A stretch of 64,000 nucleotides of DNA. It comes from Roseiconus lacunae. GTDB taxonomy: Bacteria; Planctomycetota; Planctomycetia; Pirellulales; Pirellulaceae. The DNA is taken from positions 186,001-250,000 of the forward strand of contig NZ_VSZO01000002.1 of NCBI RefSeq assembly GCF_008312935.1, in the 5' to 3' direction. Below are positions 43,585 through 53,041 of this stretch, one piece after another; position 1 is the stretch's first letter, and each line of letters begins with the position of its first letter. The notes beneath the pieces are model-generated. The model did not search any database, was not told the DNA's origin, and saw nothing but the letters and a program-made list of their open reading frames with translations. Position numbers and translations under genes: made by a program.

Positions 43585-44068
43585 CGTCGAAGTGAAGTCA
43601 AAGAAAAGGGCGAGCTGGGATGTGAAGTCAACGTGCCGGCGCCGATCACCGCAGGCATTCAGGCACTGATGCATCTCGTTTTTCAACGTTGGCTTCGATT
43701 CAACAGCCAACGGGCATGCGCAGTCACCTGCTGTGCCTTATTCCGATGCCGAACTTAACACGCAGCAGACATACCTACGACGTTTTAGACCGTTCGTCTT
43801 CACCACCCAAATTTGGAAACTTCGAGTCGCACTGCGATCGTGCGACCGCGAATATTCTAAGCGCGAACGCCTCTACCGTCACGCGTCAATCCTTTTGGTC
43901 ACCGGGCAATCGGTTGTGACATGAGAATCAATCCAGAACGGTGATCCGATCGGATTTGGGCTTGTTGCTGGAAGGGAACGCTCCCGTTTGAGAAAAACAA
44001 GCAAGTGACTTCGCCGGTTCGAAAACGTTTTCATCGCCAGACTTTTGTGTCATAGCCTTGGGCTCCCC
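43585..44068. other. intergenic stretch of about 480 bases
   Basis: This lies upstream of the zinc-ribbon gene and downstream of the helicase gene. A short stem GGGA-ACGC-TCCC near 43974 is too weak to call a terminator. No convincing gene or repeat is seen. Confidence 0.35.
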
Positions 44069-47000
44069 TTATCGATTGGTTGCCACGTTAGCCGCGACAA
44101 ACAAGTCACCAGATCGATCTTCGATCGCTCCGCTTTGGATCAAGTGCTTGATCTGTTGCTCGACATTAGATTGCAGAGTTTTTCCGTTGCTGACTCCTAG
44201 CAGCTTTGCGACCGATGCTTTGGTTTCGGTCAGATTGGTACCGATCTGCTGTTCGATCACCACTGTGATCGCATGACGCAGTTCTTCGGGAGCGATGTAA
44301 TCCGCACTGCGCAGTTTGGCATTGTCTAATTGCTTTCGATAGCGAATCGGAAACGTGCGTTGATCAGCTTGATAAACAAAGTCGCCTTTCTGGCAAGCCA
44401 CGCCGGCGTTGATCCATTGCCGGACGACATTTGCCACTCGTTTTTTTAGCGACGCGACAAGTCGCCCCTGACCACAATTGCTGATCATTCGACGTCCAAG
44501 TTCATCGAGATGGATGGGTGACTCCTGGCTCAGAATCTCGCCGGCCAGTAACTCGAACATTGCGTCATCCAGGTCGGTGGGGCTGATTCCGAGATCAAAT
44601 TGCTGTAGCGATGTTTCGACATAGTCTTCCCGCGAGGTCCCATAAAAGTTCTGTACTTGGGGAGTGTCTTCGCGGTCGATCTCGATCGGCTCGGAAGAAG
44701 GCGAGTCGGATTCAAATTCAGGTGACTTAGTAGATTTGTCCCCTTCGTCGAGAGCTTTCCAGTGCAGCTTTGCCTCTTCGAGTGCGGCGAGCGTTTTCTC
44801 GATTTGTTCTTCTGGTCGTTGAAACCAGTCGGTGCTCCAGATTCGATGGATGTGCCAACCACGAGCCTCAAGGACCTGTTGACGAATCCGATCACGATCG
44901 CGAACCCAACGTGCGCTATGGTATTGGGCTCCATCGCATTCGATTCCCATCAGGTATCGCCCACCGCGATCGGGATCCCGAATGGCAAGGTCGATGAAGA
45001 AGCCACCGACACCGATTTGATGATCTAATTCTAAGCCTCGATTGCGCAGTGCCTTGGCCACCTGTTCCTCAAATACGCTGTCGGCCCCGCCGTGCGACTT
45101 GGCGGCGTCCAGACGTCCGTGTTCGGCGTAGTGCAGGAACATTTTTAGTGCCGCGATGCCTTCGCTTTGCGTGCGAGACAGATCGATATCATCAGACTTG
45201 ATTGACGTGAAGACATGGCACGCCGATGCGGCACGACTGATCAAGACATTCAGGCGACGTTCACCGCCTTGGCGATTCAATGGACCAAAACTGTGTGCGA
45301 AATAGTTGTCTTCATCGCGTGCATAGCCAATCGAGATAAAGATAACATCGCGTTGATCCCCCTGAACGTTTTCCAAACTTTTGACGAAAAACGGTTCAAC
45401 GCCCCCGGCGTTAAAGAACTGTTCGACGGAGTCATCTTCTTTGCGGCGCCGTTCGATTTCATCCCGGATGGCATCCCGCTGGGCGGCGCTAAACGTTGCA
45501 ACACCGAGCGAAAGTTCTGGATGGCGACGAGCGTGTTCCAAGACTGCGTCAGCTACCGCGATTGCTTCGTTTCGGTTGGTACGCGATCCGCCACGGTCGT
45601 AGCAACCGTCCGCAACATAACGAAACTTCAAGCCCAAATCGTCTCCGCCATCGAACGGACTGGGAACGATATAAAGTCGATCATCGTAAAACTGTCGGTT
45701 GCTGACAGCGATCAACGACTCGTGCCGACTACGATAGTGCCAACGCAACATTCGACTGGGTAGCCCACGGGCTTCGCACAGCCCGAGGATGCTTTCCAAG
45801 TCACTTGCATTTTCGATTCCGTCGTCATCGTCTTCGATCCGTTCATCTGCCATCCGACCGAAAAAATCAGACGGTGGCAGTTGCCGTTGGTCTCCGACAA
45901 CGACGATTTGTTTGCTGCGAGCGATCGCCCCCAGCGCGTCGACGGGCTGAACCTGACTTGCCTCGTCGATCACTAATAAATCAAATTCAACTGCCCCCGG
46001 TTCCAGGTATTGAGCGACCGACAGTGGGCTCATCATAAAAACAGGCTTGATCCGCTGAATGGCATGGCCGGCTTCGCGAATTAAACGACGTAACGGCATG
46101 TGCCGGCGTTTCTTGTTTGCTTCGTGTAGCACAACGCTCATTTGACCGCCGTCGGCAGACCGTGCGGGCATGAATTCGTGATGCTTGCGGGCCACATCGA
46201 CTCGACTTTGTTCGATCCGATCGAGATCTAAGTCCGCAAATCGAGAACGTTGTTTTTCGTACGTCTCTCCATGAAAGTCACCCAGCGCTGGACGCTCTTT
46301 CCAGGCAGTCGCCAGGATCGCATCGCAGCGCAATAGTTCCAATTGTTCGGCGACGTCGCCCGCGACGAGTTGGCCTGATTCGATCTCATCACCAAGTTTC
46401 CCAAGGCCGAGCGAGCGTAGCTTTGTGACCCGTGACATCGTTGCCAGATAGTGACTGAGTTGCTCGCCCGCGACTCGCCATTGATTCAAACGCTCGATCC
46501 AACCAGTTAATTTTGCCGAACGAGCGTCATTGGCACCGAAGGTTTTTTGAAAGTCAATCGCCAAGGTTGTCGAGATTGTCTTCAGCGCCCCGTCGATATG
46601 TTTGAACTGTTTGAAGATGACGGCGAGTGGGGCATCGCTGAAACCTTTATCAGCCAGCTTTGCGGCGAGGCGTCGCGCGTGTGCTCGCCCCAACTCGGAT
46701 TGCATCGATTCTTTTACCCAGGCAACAAGTTCGATTACTTGAACGACCGGCGTGTCCGTACCATTCCATAGTTGACCGAGCAGGGGTTGGGCCCACGCTG
46801 TCGCTTGATCAATTTGACGCTGCAACTTTTGCACCGTGATAATTTGATCGACCAGTTCGATACGATCGTCGGCGCCATTGGGAATCGTTCCATTACAAAC
46901 ACCTCGCAGTGATGCGACCGCATCGCGATAACCGCGATTGAAAAACCGCAACCAGCTTTTGCCATGCCCAGCGATCGCAATCCGAATCGGTGCCCATTCG

Positions 47001-48955
47001 AGCGACCACGCCGCATCATTGATCCGACCTTCAAGCGTCTTTCGCCGGGTCTGGAACTGTTCCAAGTCGGCAAGCAATCGTTCAAGCTTTTCGAGCTCTG
47101 ACTCCCAGGAGGAATGTTGCAATGCCGCGCGATCGGCGAATGCCGGGCAACGCTTGATCAACCGAGCGATCTTGGCGATTTCCGCAGTACCTAGCAGCGA
47201 ATTCGCGCTGGGTAAATCCATCTGGTTTGCTAACTCATGATTCGCTTGTAGCAGTTGCCCCAGGCGATCGAGCAGATCGGGAAACGAAGCAAGCAAGCGT
47301 TCGACATTCGCTGGTGTCATCGGCTTGCAGCAGACACCATACCAGGGGTGAGCCGACGGCGTCCCAGATGCCGAAAGAAGTTGGTCGAGTTCATGCGAGA
47401 GCTGACTGACTTGTGCGAACTGTTCGGCCGACCAATCGCATAAAGCAGCGATCCGATAGGCCGGCGCAGATCGCCCTTGCTGCTGAAGTCGCAACCATCG
47501 CCCCATCGCATGGTAAGGCGAACGCTCGCTTTGACCGACAGGTGTGTGAAGCAATTGATCATGACGCCGCAGTTGGCGAGCGGACGAACGCAGCTCATTC
47601 GCCGTTTCGCCGGAGACCGTTTTAGGCGTCCCAAGTTCGAGCGTTGATTTTAAATCCTCGAGTACTTCGCTCTTACGAGTTTTATGGCTGTGCAGCTCCA
47701 GTGTCATCGGTCCTAAACCGACTGCGTCTAACCGGCGTTTGACGACATCGAGCGCGGCCATTTTCTCGGCCACGAACAGCACGCGTTTGCCGGCGTGCAC
47801 GGCCGCGGCAATCGCGTTGGTAATGGTCTGTGATTTCCCGGTCCCCGGCGGCCCCTGAACAACCAAGTTTCGTCCGCGGATAATCTCTTCGATCACCACT
47901 GCCTGCGATGAATCGGCATCCGTCACATGCACCACATCAGCCGGATTGATCATTTCATCGATCGGATCGTCGTCGCCGCAAAGCGGTGGCAGAAGTGTCG
48001 ATTCACCAAAGCCCTGGCCTAACAAACCGGCGAGCAATTCGTTGTTTTCTAGTCCCTGATCGTCAGGCCACGCCGAAGGTGACAAGTCACGAAACATCAA
48101 AAACTTGGTGAACGAAAAGAACCAGAGCAAGATCTCGTTGTCGAGCACCTGCCACCCCTCGCGGCCATCGATCAACTCACGGATCTGGTCAAAGTACCTG
48201 CTTGGACTCCAATCGTCGTCGTCGGTGACTTCTTCGGGAAGATCCGGGAGTGACAAATCAAAGTCCTGCCGCAAGCGAGCCTGGATCGACAGGTTCGTGA
48301 CAATTTCAGCGTCACGGAAACTGAGACGAAACTTGCTACGTGCCGAATGACGTGACATCTCGACGGGGATCAAGAGCAAGGGCGCGTATCGATTGACTTC
48401 TGAATTTGGTGATTCTCGCCACTGCAAAAAACCACAAGCCAGGTAAAGAATACTGGTGCCTTGTTCTTCTTCCGCCGTCCTAGCTTCATAAAAGATCTTT
48501 AAAAGACGGTCGTCAAGCGAGTCGGCCGAGACCTGCGTCTGTAAAAACAGATCCGTGTGCCGAGCGGCGACCAACGGTTCACCACCGGGCGATTCCTCCG
48601 TTGAATGCAAGTTCGACCGAGACTCGACAATGCCCTGCCCGGAACTGCGGCTCCGGAGCTCGGAGACAGAGTTCGGTGAGTCGGCATCGAAGCTTCGCAC
48701 GAACTCCGTCCGCTCGGGGTCTTCGTCTGGATCAGGTATCGAGTTCGATGGCAAAAACGACATCGTCTTGCCTTGGCGAACGATCAGGTCGAACAACTGG
48801 TCACTTCGTTCATCCTCAATCTGCAACCAGCTTTTTCGTTTGCCGTCCAGCGGCGTGTGAACCAGCCGATTTCGTGCGGTCAACTCTAAAAGATCACGGC
48901 GCGTTTTTTCAATAACGGCGGCAAGTTCCACTTCCGATTCCCCCCAGACTCCCAA
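44069..48955 (-). CDS. DUF4011-SF1 helicase-nuclease-DUF3320 protein
   Basis: A 1628-residue multi-domain protein. Residues 1-340 fit DUF4011 (RRDLLELTARNRLVHTP near 19). An SF1 helicase of the DNA2/Upf1 type follows: Walker A GPPGTGKSQTITNA near 368 and Walker B LLVIDEASQVQPVDALG with the GDQRQLPP motif III, then motif V LENVQGDQRDVIFIS. A Vsr/DUF559-like PD-(D/E)XK nuclease follows (FFIDLAIRD, LMGIECDGAQYH, RGWHIHRIWSTDWF), and the C-terminus matches DUF3320 (YIAPEELRHAITVVIEQQIG). Such proteins occur in defence and mobile regions and probably act on foreign or damaged nucleic acid; no partner is adjacent. The start is TTG at 48955, or GTG at 48931 with GGGGGGAA upstream. A repeat element abuts its 5' end. 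Confidence 0.88.
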   Translation of the reverse strand: MGVWGESEVELAAVIEKTRRDLLELTARNRLVHTPLDGKRKSWLQIEDERSDQLFDLIVRQGKTMSFLPSNSIPDPDEDPERTEFVRSFDADSPNSVSELRSRSSGQGIVESRSNLHSTEESPGGEPLVAARHTDLFLQTQVSADSLDDRLLKIFYEARTAEEEQGTSILYLACGFLQWRESPNSEVNRYAPLLLIPVEMSRHSARSKFRLSFRDAEIVTNLSIQARLRQDFDLSLPDLPEEVTDDDDWSPSRYFDQIRELIDGREGWQVLDNEILLWFFSFTKFLMFRDLSPSAWPDDQGLENNELLAGLLGQGFGESTLLPPLCGDDDPIDEMINPADVVHVTDADSSQAVVIEEIIRGRNLVVQGPPGTGKSQTITNAIAAAVHAGKRVLFVAEKMAALDVVKRRLDAVGLGPMTLELHSHKTRKSEVLEDLKSTLELGTPKTVSGETANELRSSARQLRRHDQLLHTPVGQSERSPYHAMGRWLRLQQQGRSAPAYRIAALCDWSAEQFAQVSQLSHELDQLLSASGTPSAHPWYGVCCKPMTPANVERLLASFPDLLDRLGQLLQANHELANQMDLPSANSLLGTAEIAKIARLIKRCPAFADRAALQHSSWESELEKLERLLADLEQFQTRRKTLEGRINDAAWSLEWAPIRIAIAGHGKSWLRFFNRGYRDAVASLRGVCNGTIPNGADDRIELVDQIITVQKLQRQIDQATAWAQPLLGQLWNGTDTPVVQVIELVAWVKESMQSELGRAHARRLAAKLADKGFSDAPLAVIFKQFKHIDGALKTISTTLAIDFQKTFGANDARSAKLTGWIERLNQWRVAGEQLSHYLATMSRVTKLRSLGLGKLGDEIESGQLVAGDVAEQLELLRCDAILATAWKERPALGDFHGETYEKQRSRFADLDLDRIEQSRVDVARKHHEFMPARSADGGQMSVVLHEANKKRRHMPLRRLIREAGHAIQRIKPVFMMSPLSVAQYLEPGAVEFDLLVIDEASQVQPVDALGAIARSKQIVVVGDQRQLPPSDFFGRMADERIEDDDDGIENASDLESILGLCEARGLPSRMLRWHYRSRHESLIAVSNRQFYDDRLYIVPSPFDGGDDLGLKFRYVADGCYDRGGSRTNRNEAIAVADAVLEHARRHPELSLGVATFSAAQRDAIRDEIERRRKEDDSVEQFFNAGGVEPFFVKSLENVQGDQRDVIFISIGYARDEDNYFAHSFGPLNRQGGERRLNVLISRAASACHVFTSIKSDDIDLSRTQSEGIAALKMFLHYAEHGRLDAAKSHGGADSVFEEQVAKALRNRGLELDHQIGVGGFFIDLAIRDPDRGGRYLMGIECDGAQYHSARWVRDRDRIRQQVLEARGWHIHRIWSTDWFQRPEEQIEKTLAALEEAKLHWKALDEGDKSTKSPEFESDSPSSEPIEIDREDTPQVQNFYGTSREDYVETSLQQFDLGISPTDLDDAMFELLAGEILSQESPIHLDELGRRMISNCGQGRLVASLKKRVANVVRQWINAGVACQKGDFVYQADQRTFPIRYRKQLDNAKLRSADYIAPEELRHAITVVIEQQIGTNLTETKASVAKLLGVSNGKTLQSNVEQQIKHLIQSGAIEDRSGDLFVAANVATNR

Positions 48956-48962
48956 CTCTTGT

Positions 48963-49118
48963 GCCTAGTGCTTTGTTCCAGTTCATTTTGGATTAGCCGA
49001 TTGGCGTTCGCCACGATTGCGACGCAATCACCGGAGCTGACGTCTCGCAGGAAACGCAGTTCGGCCGTAGCGAATGCCGCATGACCCGAGCTAGAGCCTT
49101 TGGAACAAAGCACTAGGC
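48963..49118. repeat. MITE-like element with 18-bp perfect terminal inverted repeats
   Basis: GCCTAGTGCTTTGTTCCA (48963-48980) is exactly repeated in reverse complement at 49101-49118, bounding a 156-base element. Inside are GGATTAGCCGATTGGCGTTCGCC (48990-49012, shared with the other copies of the family) and a small GATTGC-GAC-GCAATC hairpin. It encodes nothing. Its left end is 8 bases from the TTG start of the helicase-nuclease gene, so it forms that gene's whole immediate leader. No clear target-site duplication is evident. Confidence 0.85.
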
Positions 49119-49505
49119 GAACATACTACCACGCTCGTCGGTAAGGACGGTCGAACCTCAGTGCTCTGCCGAATTTGCAATCACGATTTGACGATTTCAA
49201 TGAACAATCCACTCGGCCGGATTGTGCGGACGTGATGGTTTGATGTGTGGCATTTTTCAGTGGCATTGTTTTAGCGACATAGATGTTGGGCAAACCCATC
49301 AAGCCGAATTACGGATCTGAAAACTCGCTCTCCGCGAAGGAAGCGGATAACTTCAAAGCGATCACTATCGCAGTGGATAGGAAAAGATTGGGGCACGGTT
49401 GTGCCTGAAATTGGCCGCTGGCTTTAGCCACGGATGTGTCGCTTTAAACGCGACCGTCAACTTCGTTGAACACTTGGCAATTCGGCCGTCACGGGTGACC
49501 TCGCG
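49119..49505. other. intergenic stretch, nothing recognised
   Basis: About 390 bases between the repeat element and the end of the methyltransferase gene. I see no gene, terminator or repeat with confidence. Confidence 0.35.
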
Positions 49506-50744
49506 TTAGACCTCGCTGATGACCGCATACTGTCGGCGTCCCGATTTACCGATCCAAAGAACGACAGGCTTGTCACCACAGTTTCGATAGCGACGTTCAA
49601 GAGTGTTGGCGTCACCGGCTGCACCGCGCGTTTTGACCCGCTGCGGATAACAATTCATTTGACGCAACGTTCGACGCAATTTCCGGTCGTCACTACTACC
49701 CGACCAGAGAATCCGTTTGCAGATTGCGTTTGCGGTATCGATCGAGGCATCAGAGGTAAGAAATCCGGAGGGGCCGCCCAGCGTTTTCGCGTCGTAGGCA
49801 ACAGCAAAGGCATCCGTTAGTCCTGCCGCCCGAATTGCGGCATCGGGGTCGATCATGAACTGCAGCGGCTGAGCGACGTGTGGGGCAGTGTCGGAGCCGA
49901 GCAATTTGGCTGTCACATGAAATACGATTGCATCGCCGTCTTCGGAAATCGTTACCGCACTACGTCCTCCACCGGCGAGTGAAACCTCTAAGTCATCGCT
50001 CGCTTTTGCGATCGACTCGCCAAACAGAACCGACTGCTCACGAACGCTACCACGGAGCGAGATCCAAACGCGATGCCGCTCTGGACGATCCTCTAGCGAT
50101 GCAGCGGGAGCGATTTTGACCACCCCACCACAAGCTTTCTCGGCAATCTTTTCGACTGCATCCCACGTCGGAGAATAATAATCGACATGAGTCGTGCGCC
50201 CTCCGTCACGACGGCGGTCGGGGTCAAGATGCACCCACGAGCGATCGCCAATCAGTTGCTCTTCGGCGCGACCAATGAGGACTGTCCAATTACGATCAAG
50301 CCTGGATCCATTTCCGTTCGCTAAATTTCGATCGGCCATCGCCGCGATCAAAGCGTCAGCATCGACCGCTTGAAGATTCACCACTTTCGTGCTCGACGTT
50401 GTCAATGCGATCGCGTCAGCACCGATTCCACAACACAGATCGTAAACATCCCCATCGCCAGTCCAGCGAGATTTTCGCTGGGCAACCGCGATTGGCGTCG
50501 ACTGCGCAAGCGATCGCTCATCGCACCACCAGAACCCTTCGCCTAGCTTGCGTTTGGCTTTGCCCTGAACCGCCAGAACAGCGGTTGCTAGTCCGTAGTC
50601 GTCATCGCTCAAATGACCTCGAATCGCTCGCATGAGATCATGCGACGAGAGGTCTTGTTGCTGCAGCGCGATCGGCTTTAGCACTGCCTCGAGTCTGACA
50701 AGCCGATCGAGGTTGAACTGGAAGAGGTCACCCGGTATTGCCAT
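49506..50744 (-). CDS. class I SAM methyltransferase with THUMP-like C-terminus
   Basis: A 412-residue protein. The central Rossmann methyltransferase has the SAM motif DVYDLCCGIGADAIAL near residue 99 and the acidic loop VNLQAVDAD; the later motif HLDPDRRRDGGR (DP-containing catalytic loop) and VVKIAPAASLED are characteristic of a family of RNA-methyltransferase-like proteins with a C-terminal THUMP-like domain. That domain is near residues 335-412 (CKRILWSGSSDDRKLRR to QYAVISEV). The substrate is unknown but is probably RNA. Its gene is followed upstream by a doubled repeat element and then rplK. Confidence 0.85.
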   Translation of the reverse strand: MAIPGDLFQFNLDRLVRLEAVLKPIALQQQDLSSHDLMRAIRGHLSDDDYGLATAVLAVQGKAKRKLGEGFWWCDERSLAQSTPIAVAQRKSRWTGDGDVYDLCCGIGADAIALTTSSTKVVNLQAVDADALIAAMADRNLANGNGSRLDRNWTVLIGRAEEQLIGDRSWVHLDPDRRRDGGRTTHVDYYSPTWDAVEKIAEKACGGVVKIAPAASLEDRPERHRVWISLRGSVREQSVLFGESIAKASDDLEVSLAGGGRSAVTISEDGDAIVFHVTAKLLGSDTAPHVAQPLQFMIDPDAAIRAAGLTDAFAVAYDAKTLGGPSGFLTSDASIDTANAICKRILWSGSSDDRKLRRTLRQMNCYPQRVKTRGAAGDANTLERRYRNCGDKPVVLWIGKSGRRQYAVISEV

Positions 50745-50886
50745 TCGATCGAGCTATTGTGGCCCGGACCAGAAGACGCAATCGATCATGAAGGTCGCCA
50801 TGATGACGAAAATTTAAGACCATCGCCCGGGGCACGTGATCTAAACAATCCGCCGATTCGAGTGTCAGCCCCACGCATCGCAGCGA

Positions 50887-51102
50887 GTGCCTCGTTCCAA
50901 CACGATTTTTGGATTAGCCGTATGGCGTTAGCTACAATTTCGGTGCAATAACCGGGGCTAACGCCCGTCGGCTGATGGGCCAAACGCAAGCATAACTCTA
51001 GGATTAGCCGCTTGGCGTTAGCCACGGTTTCGGTGCATCAACCGGGGCAAATACCCGTCGGTTGATGACTCGCACCCGTGTTTTTCAATACGAAACGAAG
51101 CC
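50887..51102. repeat. doubled nested-palindrome repeat element after rplK
   Basis: Two cores in direct orientation at 50911-50978 and 51001-51067. In the first, AGCCG-TAT-GGCGTTAGC (50916-50932) pairs exactly with GCTAACGCC-CGT-CGGCT (50957-50973). The second keeps AGCCG and GGCGTTAGCC but its right arm has decayed to GGCAAATACC. The outer ends GTGCCTCGTTCCAACACG and ATACGAAACGAAGCCC are degenerate inverted repeats similar to the termini of the 48963-49118 element. The pair fills the region between rplK and the methyltransferase gene; the rest of that gap (50745-50886) shows nothing else. Confidence 0.85.
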
Positions 51103-51528
51103 CTAACCTTCGACTTCGATGCCCATGCTGCGAGCGGTACCTTCGATCATGCGGACCGCTTGATCCATCGTTCGCGCGTTCAGGTCAGCCATCTTCTTGG
51201 TGGCAATGTCTTCACACTGGGCGCGGGTGACTTTGGCGACCTTGTCCAAGTTGGGCACACCACTGCCTTTTGCGATTCCGGCAGCTTGCTTCAGCAGCGA
51301 GGCGGCCGGTGGGCTCTTGGTGATGAATTCGAAACTACGGTCATTGTAAACCGTCACGATTACGGGAATTGGGGTCCCGTTGTACTCTTTGGTACGATCG
51401 TTGAACGCTTGGACGAATTGGCCCAGGTTGACACCAAACTTACCGAGGGAGGTACCGACGGGAGGTGCGGGAGTGGCTTGTCCACCAGGAACTTGAAACT
51501 TTGCTTGGCCGGTAACTTGCTTTGCCAT
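51103..51528 (-). CDS. rplK: 50S ribosomal protein L11
   Basis: L11 of the GTPase-associated centre, where it binds 23S rRNA and L10. The start [34 protein letters not shown] and the C-terminal GSVRGVPNL-like region ([26 protein letters not shown]) are standard. Length 141 is normal. It follows nusG after 56 bases. Its stop is directly followed by a repeat element and then an unrelated gene, so rplA, which normally comes next, is not here. Confidence 0.98.
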   Translation of the reverse strand: MAKQVTGQAKFQVPGGQATPAPPVGTSLGKFGVNLGQFVQAFNDRTKEYNGTPIPVIVTVYNDRSFEFITKSPPAASLLKQAAGIAKGSGVPNLDKVAKVTRAQCEDIATKKMADLNARTMDQAVRMIEGTARSMGIEVEG

Positions 51529-51584
51529 GACTGCTTAATTGTCTTCGAGACGTTTTGTTGATATTTGGAGGGCCGATAGGTTAC

Positions 51585-52268
51585 TTACAGTGGCTCAACT
51601 TGCCAGTGGTGTAGCTCCATCGGAACGCTCCGACCAAAGATATTGATAATCACGGTCACGCGACCGTTCGCTTCATCGACTGCGTCGACGTCACCTTCCT
51701 GGTTCTCAAAATTCCCTTCTTTCACACGCACTCGGTCACCAACCTTGAAGGGGATACCGACTTTAATCGGCGCGTCCTCTTCGTCCTCGGTTTCGGGACG
51801 ATTGATGAAGCGATCGACATCCAACGGATCCATTGGCATTGGCTTTCCGGCCGATCCGGTGAAGTCACTAATGCCACCGGTTTCGCGGACGAGAAACCAC
51901 GTGTCATCGTTGATTGCCATCCGGGCCATAATGTAGCCGGGAAGGAGCTTGCGTTTAGTGATTCGTTTTTTTCCGTCACGTGTAAACGTCGCCACGTCTT
52001 CGCTCGGCACGACCACCTCGCCGAAGAACTCTTCCATGCCTTCCATCTTGATCCGCTTTCGCAGTGCGTCGGCGATGGAATCTTCACGGTTAAAAGCAAC
52101 CTTGAGGATGTACCAATCCATTTCGACCGCGTCTTCATCGACGTGGACGTCGTCGCTTGCCGATTCAGTGGCAGCCGCTTCGGTCGCATCATCACCTTCG
52201 GACGAGACTTCCGATTCCGAATTCAACTCGGTTTCATCGGGTTCGATGGGTTGCGGTTCTTCCGACAT
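51585..52268 (-). CDS. nusG: transcription antitermination protein NusG
   Basis: NusG links RNA polymerase to Rho and the ribosome. The NGN domain begins at WYILKVAFNREDSIADALRKRI and includes KRKLLPGYIMARM; the KOW domain is FKVGDRVRVKEGNFENQEGDVDAVD, ending FGRSVPMELHHWQVEPL. Before the NGN domain there is an unusual acidic, Ser/Glu-rich extension of about 48 residues, and an inserted segment between NGN and KOW. Start taken at 52268 (MSEEPQP), as upstream residues are not conserved-looking. It lies 80 bases after secE, as in most bacteria. Confidence 0.97.
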   Translation of the reverse strand: MSEEPQPIEPDETELNSESEVSSEGDDATEAAATESASDDVHVDEDAVEMDWYILKVAFNREDSIADALRKRIKMEGMEEFFGEVVVPSEDVATFTRDGKKRITKRKLLPGYIMARMAINDDTWFLVRETGGISDFTGSAGKPMPMDPLDVDRFINRPETEDEEDAPIKVGIPFKVGDRVRVKEGNFENQEGDVDAVDEANGRVTVIINIFGRSVPMELHHWQVEPL

Positions 52269-52348
52269 AAGATGATGGGGGGAGTGTTTTGGATTCGATG
52301 AGACGTTGGCGGCAAATCGCATCGCCAACGCTGACGAGCGACAATCGG

Positions 52349-52807
52349 TTAAGCCGTTGCCCACAGCATGTTGAAGAATGCCTGCCAGAAGATATCAAAC
52401 AGGAATAGCGAGACGGCGAGGATCACAATTGTCAAGATGACAACGATCGAGGCTCGCTTCACTTCGTCCCGGGCCGGCCAACTTACCTTTTTCATCTCCG
52501 CTTCGACGGCGATCAAAAAGTCCGCGAACATCGGCCAGTTTACGAGACGGAAGCCGATCCAAAAACCGATCAACAGGATTGCGCCTGGGGCACCAACGAC
52601 CAGCAGGTTACTGCTAAACGACCCGTTGAGCGTCGAGTAGAGCGACCAGCAACCGAGGGCGACGATGACCCAAATCGACAACGCCGTTAATTGACGAACG
52701 ACGCGTCCTTGATTGGGCTTGAACACACTCGTATGGAACAGTTCGCTGAGCAGCGAGCCGCCACTGGCAGTCGAATTCGCGTTACTCCCGGCGATATCTC
52801 GAGACAC
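52349..52807 (-). CDS. secE: preprotein translocase subunit SecE
   Basis: SecE stabilises SecY in the translocon. The conserved cytoplasmic helix is FADFLIAVEAEMKKVSWPARDEVKRASIVVI, with the KKVSWP motif. Three membrane segments are visible (LTALSIWVIVALGCWSLY, LLVVGAPGAILLIGFWIGF and VVILTIVILAVSLFLFDIFW), so it is the long E. coli-type rather than single-helix type. I choose GTG at 52807, because AAGGA lies 7 bases upstream; a frame extends to 52906 without support. It lies between tRNA-Trp and nusG. Confidence 0.94.
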   Translation of the reverse strand: MSRDIAGSNANSTASGGSLLSELFHTSVFKPNQGRVVRQLTALSIWVIVALGCWSLYSTLNGSFSSNLLVVGAPGAILLIGFWIGFRLVNWPMFADFLIAVEAEMKKVSWPARDEVKRASIVVILTIVILAVSLFLFDIFWQAFFNMLWATA

Positions 52808-53041
52808 GGTAGGTCCTTGTGTTGGTAGTGGCCGATCACTGGCCGACGGAAAATGCCCCAGCGGACAGCTCCTCGATTTCGAGGGGCCACTCGACGTCAC
52901 TGTCACGCACCGTAATGGTGCGTCCGCGCCGCCAACGGGCCCGAATCGACAGGGGATCCTGACGGGTCATGGGCGTTAACGAGATCATCGTACTGGCAAG
53001 CCCCGTCTTGGCACCAGACCAGCAAAATGACTGTTAAAAAG

